Assembly: GCA_034440635.1 (NCBI GenBank)
Contig: JAOTON010001528.1
Coordinates: 916,501-980,500, forward strand
DNA: 64,000 nucleotides
Direction of reading: 5' to 3'
Origin: Lepas anatifera
Lineage: Eukaryota > Arthropoda > Thecostraca > Lepadidae
Below, in pieces: positions 31,201 through 43,000 of the stretch; the stretch's first letter is position 1; each line of letters starts with the position of its first letter. Under the pieces are notes generated by a model that did not search any database, was not told the DNA's origin, and saw only the letters and a program-made list of their open reading frames with translations. The translations under genes and the position numbers were made by a program.

Positions 31201-32233
31201 CCAGCTTGTCCCCCAAAAAGTCAGCCCTTGGCAAACGTGTATCTTGGGAGGCTTCTCCCGAGCGTGGGAACGGATCAATGCCATTGCGCGTAAGCATGAC
31301 TTCTGTGGCGTTGTGCTTTGCCCGTGGTGTTGTACTGGACAGGGCGGTATTTCTGCGGTGTTGCGCCGTACCTGTGGTGTACTGGACAGGGCGGCATTTC
31401 TGCGGTGTTGTGCCATTACCTGTGGTGTTGTACTGGAAGTTGGTGAGGTGTTCCAGCACGGTACGATGCACACGCTCCCCCAGCTCTGTTAGCACGGCGT
31501 CCACGTTCTGGCCGTCACAGGAGTCGCGCACTCGCGCCGCCTGAGCGCTCACGAACCTCACCACCTTCAGACACGCCTGCGCACGCATCAACGGGCAGAG
31601 TTAGCCCAGCTACCTTTGCAGTAACGGGCAGTTCGGCTGATCACTCACGAACCTCACTGCCTTAAGTTGCGCCAGTACGAGGGAGAATAGTTGTCAGCTA
31701 GTACAGCAAATATGAAGCAAAAATACTAATTGTTAAAAATATTGCCAATTTAACAAAACGACGATATATACCTACTAAAATTTCCGATGAAGGCCCGATA
31801 CACAGAGGAAGCGAATAATTTCCGAAAACCATTGGGGGTGCCCGAATTTGAAACAATATCATTTACCAATACTTGGAAAGATACAACATGATATTATCTT
31901 TATTTTAACCTTCAAAGACCTATTGAACCAGATAAAGCAAATTAAAGTACGGTGATTGAAAGGAAATAGAATGTAAAATATATTTGAGCAGTAATTCAAA
32001 CTTTACTTGAGGGTACCCGGGCACCCCACAGAGATATAAGTTCACACCACTGGATACAAAATACGAAAAGGTTATACTGACATAGTTGTATGCTACCAGT
32101 CGAGGCTAGACAAGATGTAGCCAAAGTACCTATAATAGAGGTTCGTCAACGGCTTCTGAGTGACTATAAGCTTTGAAACCATGAACGAACACGACGCTTC
32201 GGCCATAATTTCAGCGTTTTCAAAATCAAAGGT

Positions 32234-32311
<78 letters not shown>

Positions 32312-33966
32312 CGCAGTTCTGTACCGAAGAGCATGACTATAATCATTGTTTGATCATAGTCGCTTTAAATCCTCATTGTATTGTACGGACACATCTGGCC
32401 CTCATATCCTCCTTGAAGCCCCGCCTGAATCTGAACCCGCATTAGAGCCTTTAGTTCATGTAGGACGTTCAGTTCTACATAGCAAAAAGGTTACAGACCA
32501 AATAACTAGGCAAAAACCATTTGACGGACTGTCAACAACCAATTTGACCAAATGGATTATTAATGGACAGAAATTACCGTCACCAATGTTATGAAAATAT
32601 AAATAAATACCAAAGATCACCCCCAAAATTAGGCGAAAACCACACCGATAACCACTAACACATCGTGCCATGACGGACGACCACATCAAGAACATGCTAA
32701 ACGCTGGAATAACACACGTAGCAACTCTCAATTGCTATCTTCGATGATCCTTGTCCCCAAGAAACATGGTAAAAGAAGTTTGCATAGACTTTAGAAACAT
32801 AAACGCAATGACTGTGATACTTGCCTCAATCATCCCCTCCACGGAAGATATACTTTACTCGCTAGGTAAATAAAAATTTGAAAGTTGCCTCGATTTGAAA
32901 TCAGCTATCTGTCAGTTAGGAATAAAAGAGGAGCATAAAAATAAGACTCGAGCCTTTTGACAGGAATCAATTATTTCAAAATTTATTACCGATTGGTACT
33001 AGTGGGGGACTGGTGTATTTATAAAATTTGATGAAAAAGGGTTTGGACGACGCAAGATCTTATGTTACAATTTTTAGGTGACATTATTATGCTCAGTAAA
33101 ACCCTTGAAGAACACATTCAGCTTCTTGAACTTGTGTTTGGTGAACGCCTTCGAAAAGCCAACCTCGAAATGTGACTTCTTGCGAGAAAAATTCAACTAC
33201 CAAGGTTCAATTCAACCATATTTCCAACGACGGTATGTGCGTTGATCTCGAGAAAATCAAAGCGATGAAAGACATGGGACCAGCAAAAACAGTTAGAGAA
33301 GTAAGGTCATAGCTTGGAATGACGTGATACTATCGCACGTACGAGCCAGATTTCAACCAAACTGTACAGGTTTTGACTTGCAATGCCTCATTTAGGGAGC
33401 ATCACCAGGTGATTGTGGCAAGTGATGAGTGCAGTTTTCCAGTGAGTGTGTGAATGTATTCATGAGTATAATCTATGCTTTCTGGTCAAAATTCTTACTA
33501 AGGTGGCAAAACAAAATTGATAGTATGTATTTTATAGTTATAATTTCATAATTCTATGAAATTCGATCTGTGCATTTTACAGCTCAATTGTAAAAAACAT
33601 CGTTCTCTGATGTCTATGAAATCCATCTCTGCAGGTTTCAAATTCGAACATCACAAATCGTCTCACACATTCAAAGAGTTGGCCCTGCCTAGAGCGACGT
33701 ACCGGCGTGGCTGAGGCGAGTAGCACTTGTTCAGTGTCGGGTCGGAAGTCGGTCTTCCTCTGCTCCGTCTGCAGAATGACCCTGACCCAAGCACAGGCGG
33801 CCGACAGCGTGCGGTCCAGGCCCACGTCCAGCTTGGTCTGAAGACCCACCAGCAGGGCACGCCGCTTCTTCGCCGCCTCCGCCTGACAGCTGGCCAATCA
33901 CAACGAGAGGTCAGTGCAACTACCAATCAGATTCCGACTTTATGAGGTGGGAGAGAAAAATCTACC

Positions 33967-34043
<77 letters not shown>

Positions 34044-37000
34044 CTCTTCTCCTCCTTCCTTTTTTTTCTTTTTTCTCTCTCTCTCTCTCCCTTCTCTCTC
34101 TCTCCCTCTTTCTCTCTCTCCCTCTTCTCTCTCTCTCCCTCTTTCTCTCTCTCTCCCTCTTTCTCTCTCTCCCTCTTTCTCTCCTGTTTCTTTAAGCGTT
34201 TTCTCCGTTGATACCTTTAAGTTGTATCATGAAATCCGTATTTTTTATTCCAACGATATAAAACCCAAAATCTTCAAAATTTCACTCACGCTTTTCTTGA
34301 TTGGGGCGACAGGTATGACCTACGTCGTCTGTGTGACCTGAAAGCACAAATATGACGGCGACCCTTCCTTTCGCCGACAAACCACAGCTCTCCCATGTTT
34401 GGCCATAGTCGGCCGGGGTTCAATTTATCACGTCTGAGCTATCTCACCGAAGATAGAACCATTAAGGGCAATATTGCTGCCGCAATATATTGAAAGCCGG
34501 CCTAAGAGAAAGCCTGGTAGACCCCAGTATTGAGGCATGCAGTTCAATAAATGTGCCTGCCTGGCGCTATTTTAGGTCAGTTTCAGACACAAGAACAATA
34601 CATCAGCATCCTGATAAAAATCACATCCCTTAGAAGACCACCTTTCTGCCGCCCCTACGGCACTAAATACCCTCAGACATCCCCGGAAGACGTCACCAGC
34701 GGGTCAGAGACAGTTCATACTAAACTTGAGCCCCCCGGCGCGCGTCAGCAGCGGCTACCCACCTGGAGCCAGCGACCAGCGGGATGAGAGCGTCGGCATA
34801 CTGCTTCTCCAGCAGGTGCACCACTCCGTTGGTCTGCCGCACGGCGTCGTAGAAGAACAGCTGCGGCTCGGCGCGCGGCTCATTCACCGGCACAGCCTGC
34901 CGCCGCAGAAACCCATCAGGGACGCACATACATGATCAGAATCTCCAGCGTATAATTTGGCCGACATTTGCTGGTAGCTTAACGTCTGAGTCAGAAAAGC
35001 CACTCTCCGCCGGACAAAAATTGAAGCATAAGGTAGACATTGTTTTCTCATGTGGCCCGTGTAGTCTTTTCAAAACCCACGACGTTACATAATTGCTGTT
35101 TGGAAGATAAAAAATAGGAAAACAAAACCCGGAAAAGTCTACCCCAAGATTTCAAAAAATTTGCTTCCGAATTCCGATTCAAGGCTTTTGTTTGGGTGTA
35201 GGAAAGTAATGAAGTATCCTCACAAAGTTTCGGAGCTCTGGCATCAATTCTCAGGACATGCAGACAGACGACAGCAACAACAACAAAAACCTCGGCCTGC
35301 GGCCAAGAGCTCACGCCCCACCGGCGCAAAGAACCACATGATAATGTGTTATGAGCAATCCATATTTACATCTAAAAGTATCTCTGAGCAGGTCAGCTTT
35401 ATAATTCTGTTTTTGAAAATAATTAATAATATGCGCGAGCAACCCCGGATTTAAACCGGGCAACTCTCATCACGAGACGAGACTTCTAACCACTAAAACA
35501 CCGCGCCACGCTGGAGTTCCGGCCCACTAGCCGTACACGTGTGACGGCAAGATAGGTCCCTAAGATAGCTTGATGCCAATTCTCATAAACTTCTACTGAT
35601 CGTAACTATTTGAAACCACAGTGTGAAGCAAACGGTTTCCCAAAAATTTGCCCCTTTGAAAAACATTTCCGATCACTCGAAAACCATTAAGAGATAACTG
35701 GGTAGCATGAGAGAGCGAGATGATGGCGATTATTTTTCCTATTCAGCTGTGCGACTTTCAAATTCGTAGTTGTTTGCTGGGAATCAGGAAGCTGTGAACA
35801 AAATTATTTTATTCAAATCCTATTCATTCTTATAAAACCAATAATTTGAACACCGCGCTATCCATCTCCAAATATTATCAGACAGAAACAATGGCTTTCA
35901 TTATCTGAAATGAAATATAAAATAGGTCAACTGGATCGGGAGATATTACGAGTTGAATAAATTAGCAAAATGCAGTCTTCCGGGAAAGGCAAAACTAGGT
36001 GTATGTTCCAGACCCTCTTGCAAGAATCCGAGAGCTTTTGGTGTCAGGTGTCTTGTCAAAAATTACCCAAGACAAATGACGCAAAGGATTTAACACGTGA
36101 GTCATAATTTTCATAGCCAAGAACAAGGCAATAATAGCGCATTCGTTACACTTCTTAACGTCATTTATCTTCGAGGAGATTTTTAAAGGCCAGTTAGTAT
36201 TTCCTGAAAAAGTCTGGCACCAAAAGCTTTCGGATTTTCGCAAGAGGGTCCGGAACATTAGGTCACAATTTTACGTTCCGCACTCGAAACTATGCCTAAG
36301 CACAAACAAGATAAACTAGCACTCCCAGTTGGCTGTCTTTGTGCTAACTGAAACGTGCCTACTGCTATTTTGAGCATACAAATTGGGTATTTCCCGGTAG
36401 CTTTTTGTCTCCTTCAGCGAAAACTGTTTTTGGCAGATTAAAAATTTACGTAAAAATTCCCAAATTTTGCCTTGGGTGCCTTTTAAAAATCAAATACATT
36501 TGACATTTGTGTTTGAAAGGTAGAAATCAGAAAGATCGGAACTTGAAAAGCTTAGCCTACAATTTATCGATACTAATTTCCAATTTCGAATTAGGGACCT
36601 CAGATCAGATGTTTACGGGTGATGGTTACCACCCCGTTTCAGATCTCTGACATCAATTTTCAGGTGGGACGGACCTGTTGACCAGACATACCAGACAAAC
36701 CTGCCCCTGCTTCCGTCTCCCACCAGACCCTGGCCGTCGAACATGCCGTCCATCCTCATCTCACTCCCCTCGCCCACGTACCTGCAGGGCGAGTTCGATG
36801 CCGTAGTCGATATGCTCCACCAGGAGGCTGTTAGTGAGGATGTCGAACAGCTGCATGGCGTTATGTGGCAGCTCCGCCGGCCGCGACAACACCTGGCACC
36901 GCTTCAGCGCACGCTTCGCTTCCTGACGAGGGGGGCTGGTGGAATCGGGGCCAGTGTGGTCTGTTGCTGTAGCACCCATTAGCAGCGAATTCCACGGTGG

Positions 37001-40000
37001 CACCTGATTCCACTTTTGCGCGCGCTCTGACTTCACGGGAATGAACGTAGGGCTGGCTGTGCTGCTCGCCAACAGCGAATACGTGTGGTTGGAATGGACA
37101 ATAACGCCTGGCCAGGTATACGCGGATACTGTGGCTTACACTGAGAAAACCATCCAGTTGAAATCACCAATAATGACGTAGATGCGCATAACAACAAAGA
37201 CTATTTCATTACCATACAGCTAGGAGGGCTGTTGCACACCACTCCACCTACCTTAACGCCAACAGCGCAGCCACTGCTCACCTGGAGCAGGTTGATGGCC
37301 GTCTCCTCGGAGATAAAGGTCCTGCCTCCGTGGTCCTCCACGGCTGCGATGTTGATGCTGGTCTTAGTGCCAAGCACGGCGGCCGCCTCGCGGCGCAGTT
37401 CACCCAGTCCTCCGTGCAGTACGCGCTTCTGGTGAGCCTGCGAGCTGTAGTACTCGTCGAGGGCGTCTGCACAGCTCTGCTGCAGCTGCTTCACCTCCAC
37501 ACTGCCGACAGAGGGGCGGGCTGTGGGTGGGCTGACCACGGCCCCGTGTCACCTCTGCCGACAGAAGGGCGGGCTGTGGGTGGGCTGACCACGGCCCCGT
37601 GTCACCTCTGCCGACAGAGGGGCGGGCTGTGGGTGGGCTGACCACAGCCCGGTCCCTCTGTCGCGAGGGCGGGCTGTGGGTGGGCTGACACGGCCCCGTG
37701 TCCTCTGTGACAGGGGGCGGGCTGTGGGTGGGCTGACCACGGCCCCGTGTCCCTCTGCCAACAGAAGGGCGGGCTGTGGGTGGGCTGACCCGGCCCCTGT
37801 CCTTGCCGACAGAGGGGCGGGCTGTGGGTGGGCTGACCACGCCGTGTACCTTGTCGACAGAAGGGCGGGCTGTGGGTGGGCTGACCACGGCCCCGTGTCA
37901 CCTCTGCCGACAGTAGGGCGGGCTGTGGGTGGGCTGACCACGGCACAGTGACAGTGTGACCACAGCCATTTTCCGTGGTGTATGTGGAGGGTGATTCACA
38001 TATGACACACGCATACACTGCAAACGACCACAGCACCTGGGCCATTATCGTTTGTGCAGTGATTGGGGATGAGAAGCTCAATGGCAAAATGCCTGACTTC
38101 TTAGCCATTGATCTCTGATCCAGTGCTGGCACACAATTAACTTTTTCTAGCGCACAGAAACTGTTTCCATTCACCCGTCTATGATGCCCTTGTGTTAGTC
38201 TAACCCGATATAGCTGTCCAGGTACTGTTGGAACAGCTTTTTGGCCAGTTTGTTGAGGAAGGAGCTGTCGTGGCCCATGTTGAACTGGCTGAGCTGTTGG
38301 ACCAGGTGCTGGGTCCTGGAGTAGAGGTCGCACAGCTGGTCCAGGTAGCGGCCCCGGTTGGACCGGTCCTCCAGACTCTGTCACACACAGGACAGCCCAA
38401 CTCGGTCAACACACAGCCCGTCATAATGTCGCACACAGGTACTGTCACACACAGGCCAGCCCAACTCGGTCAACACGCAGCCCGCCATACTGCCCACACA
38501 GGCCAGCCCAACTGGGTCACAAGCCGTCATAATGTCGCCACGGTACTGTCACACACAGGCCGCCCAACTCGGTCACACGCAGCCCGCCATACTGCCACAC
38601 ACAGGACAGCCCAACTCGGTACACACAGCCCGTCTAATGTGCACCGGACTGTCCCAGGCCAGCCCAACTCGGTCACACGCGCCCGCCATACTGCCACACA
38701 CAGGCAGCCCAACTGGGTCAACACAAGCCCGTCTAATGTCGCACACAGGTAATGTCACACAGGCCAGCCCAACTCGGTCACACGCAGCCCGCCATACTGC
38801 CACACGGCCGCCCAACTGGGTCACACAAAGCCCGTCTAATGTGCACGGTACTGTCCAGGCCGCCCAACTGGGTCACACGCCCGCCTCTGCCACACCGGCC
38901 GCCCAACTGGGTCCACGCAGCCCGCCTACTGCCACACAGGACAGCCCATCTCGGTCACACGCGCCCGCCTACTGCCCACGGCCGCCCACTGGGTCACACA
39001 AGCCCGTCTAATGTCGCCACGGTCGCCCGGCCGCCCAACTGGGTCACCGCGCCCGCCTCGCCCACACGGCCGCCCAACTCGGTCACCGCGCCCGCCATAC
39101 TGGAGCCATCTCGGTCAACACGTAACAGGTGTTCGCATTTGAATTATATTTGAGGGTCCAGCGCGTAACAAACTGTTTGTGCGATGAAGCAAGCAAACAT
39201 TTTTCTCCGGGTTTTCTGGTTGCGATTGCACATTCGGCAGTACTATTCACTGGAGGGTTTAAGGGGCGTGGCACAGCGGGGTCACCACCGGCATGGTCAG
39301 CGTCTACAGCCACAGTACAGCCGCTCGGCTGCGCTGCCTCAAGAGGCCGCAGGCACACCACAACTCGCCATCAGTTTTAACATTTGTACTGTGACGGTAT
39401 TTGCTACGGAGGAAATTGGCTGTGAGGCAGATCCTGTGGTTTCACACACCGCATTGTCCCCGCCCACCGTTCTGTGGCCCTCACCTGATGGAGATGGTCT
39501 CCCAGCTTGCCGTGGAAGATGATGAGCACGAAGCGTCCCATCACCTGGGCCGGGTTGTGGAACACGTAGTGAATGGTGGCCTCGTGCCGTTCACATACAG
39601 GCACTATCTCCTTGAAGATGTCTCGCGACACAAAGGCTCCCTGGGATAAGCAACGGGCAAGGAATGGGGTCAGATAATAGCCGTAAAAACTAATGTCCAA
39701 CACTAAAACATCGCGACAACAGAATTCAGACCGAAAAAATTGTACATTCAAAAGGCGAGACTACTCTAGGTCAAGGTTACCGAGCACAGAACGCACATGT
39801 GACAGCCCTTACCCTCACAAAACGGACAAGACTCCAGAGTCCACTGAGAGTGCTAAACTGTCTGCGAGCAGGCAACATATCGAGATTATTTCAAATTTAA
39901 GTTAAATTTGGCGCTTAAAACAATCATCTATGACTGACAGCCTGGAAAGCAGGATGATTTTTAGCTTAGGCACGTTTCCAGCTGGAAATTTCGGCTACTA

Positions 40001-43000
40001 GGTGGCAACCTTAGATGATGTCCAAAATGCATTAAAATCGTCATGCGGTGCTTCGGGACCAGAGCAACAGTCTTCATCACCACAGGATCTCATTTTAAGA
40101 GGAGGCAACTTCCACGGATAACCCAAACATTAGACAAAAATTACGAAAATTGTCGAGTTTAGCCGCTAGGTGCCAACCTTAGCCGTTCATCGACTTGTTT
40201 TACCTGAAGCGACAGAATGCGACTACAAGCGAAGTCAGTTTGTAAAATGAAAACCATGGGGCGATTGACGCACCCTAGACTGTATCCACTTATATAGCAC
40301 ACATTTGTTCTCGCAAAAGTCTCATTACTGATATATTCGAAATACTCTTTTTGTGTGTCGGCGGAATCACTGCAGTTGATATCCGCTAGTTACACACTCT
40401 TCGGACCGGAGGTGCCGACTCACCAGTTGGCTTTGCTCGATGAAGGCATCCACGCACTGGGAGTAGCCCTTGAACTGGGACAACACGCCAGCCACCTCCT
40501 TCATAGTATCCTTATCGTCTCGCTTTTGAGCCGCCACAAACTTTTCAATCAGTCGCCGCTCCACGCCGTCGTACTTTTGACTGATCCGACTCCGAGCGCC
40601 CTCGAACCTGAACGACGAGACCACAAATTCAATACCGACGTGTACCTTACTGACCCGGGTTCAGGCATCCTCCCATCTCTGGTGGCTATCGATTTAAAAG
40701 GTCAACAGACGGAAAATCCAATAATAGTCGAAATCGACTTTTTAAATATTTTGGCCATACCGACCAATAACTTAAATGGTGGACTAAAACACATTATTCC
40801 CCGACTCGTCTAGAAAGATGCGCACACAGCAAAAAACGAAAACCGCATAAACATGGAGAAGCGCACTCTGCCTTAGCGCCACCAAAAGGGCGCCGCTCAG
40901 CTCTTCTGCCAACTCCTGCCAACGGCGACGCAATGCTCATGTCACCACCATGCCCTCCCCCTGCCACCGCCCACACTGCCTCCAGCAGTCAAAACAAAGC
41001 ACACTGATACCTTGAGTATGGAGCTGCGTCCCGGTAAGACCCAGGACACAACGTGGTCCGGTGCCGGATCAAATAACGAGCTGGCTATGTCTATGTCCAT
41101 ATATGGTTATGGCTATATATTATGAAATGTTTACCGCGAGCCTGAAAAGGTGTTAGTTGATGGTGGTTTACGGAACGTTGGTCACGAATGTGGCCAGACA
41201 GACTTGTTTGTATCAAGGACAGCTGAAAGAAACAAGAAACTACAGTTTTACGAGTAAAAAACGGTAAAAATGTTTTCCTAAGCATGCACAAGCAGAGCAA
41301 GCAGAGTCTGAAAAATATATGAGGCAAACCTAATAATTTGAGCAACTGCGCACAGGGAGCTCCGTTCGTCGTGGCCGCCATATTTTCAATTGTCAAAAGA
41401 ATAATATAACAGCCATTGCGCCAAATGCCTCCTGTTGAAACGTGAAACTGTTGAAATGTGTCTCTGTAGAAAAAAATCATATTTGAGAAAATAAAAATGA
41501 AATAAGTTTCACCAGAACGATTTTAGTGTGTATTTTTCGAGGGTTATTTCGCGGCACCAAATGTTGCCAACGGCCTCTAATGGGTTTAAAAAAGCTGAAA
41601 GTCAGGGAAGAACTGCTATGTCTACTTAGAAGATCAGTGCGCAGGGATAGAACAATGACTGTGGCAACCATTTTAGCAGCAATCGATTACACTGATATGA
41701 TAACCACTCGAGGGATAGCAGGGCACATCGACTACACAAACATGGAGAACGAGGCTATAGCGATTCAAAGAGCGTACTTGGCGGCAGGCAGCTCCTGTGA
41801 GATGAGATACAGCTTGTGAATGATGTCGGCAGCCTCGAACAGGCGAGCCTCATCATCGAACAGCTCGCTGGCCGCCTGCTGGGCGTCCATGAACCTGTTG
41901 AGGTGTTCCATCAGCACTAGCGCCCTCTCGTCTCGGCTGCGCGGCGTGTTGACGCTCTCCAGCTGGTCGCCCAGGTGCACCACCTTCGTGGCCACGAAAC
42001 TGATCTTCTCGTCCAGCTGCTGAAGGATGCTGAAATCCTCCTGCAAAAAAGTGGAAACGGAAAGTGGTCCCGCGTGGCGGAATATGGCGAGACCTTCTGA
42101 ATAAACAAACCGAAGAAAAGATGCATGGCACGAAACCCTGGCAGAGTATCTGATCCCATACAACTGACCTGGAAACAGTAACCCAGCCTCGTCGCTGCGC
42201 TAAAATGACAGGGCATCGCACTACCACTATTCAGCATTCACTTCTGAGTTCAAAGCAGTATTTCCCCTTCCCTACCACAAACGGTCAAGAACAACCGTAT
42301 TATTATGAGCGTATATGTATGACTATCGTGTTACTGATTTGCACCAAATAAGCCAGTGACCTACCTTGTTCCTGTCCATGAGCTTGTGCACCTTTTGTGC
42401 GTATCTGAGCTCCTCCTCCCTCAGCTTGGCCTCCAGCTGATCGCATTCCCTCTGCTGCTTTCTCTGGATATCTGTCAACTGTCTGCAAATGGGCCAAGAG
42501 GCACGTGGCGCATCAACTCTGAATATCGGTTAACTGCCCGCAAATGGGACAGGGGGCACTTGCCGCATCAACTCTGAATACCTGTCAACTGTCTGCAAAT
42601 GGGACAAGAGGCACGTGACGCATCAACTCTGAATATCAGTTAACTGTCTGAAAATGGGACAGGAGGCACTTGCCGCATCAACTCTGAATATCTGTCAACT
42701 GTCTGCAAATGGGACAGGAGGCACACGAAGCATCAACTCTGAATATCTGCCAACTGTCTGCAAATGGGACAGGAGGCACGCGACGCATCAACTCTGAATA
42801 TCGGTTAACTGGCTGAAAATGGGAGAAGAGGCACGTGACGCATCAATATCTGTAACCTGAAAAGTGCATGGCACAGCCTCGGCTGTTCTCGTCAATAGCC
42901 AAAAGTAGTCCGGTATGTGAATATACCTAATCGAGATAGCACGTCGCTGAATTTGAACCGAAAGTCCCTGTTTTCTATCCCATGACCCTATCAAGACCAA

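Noticed and set aside
33914..34211. Leu/Ser-rich reading frames
   Set aside because: Pure translation of the CT microsatellite; the same holds for 45816-46055 and for the Tyr/Ile frames over the TA run at 32234-32310.
37400..38384. Minus-strand Pro/His-rich repetitive frames
   Set aside because: They are translations of the 53-bp array and do not join EXOC5 exons in the correct frame.
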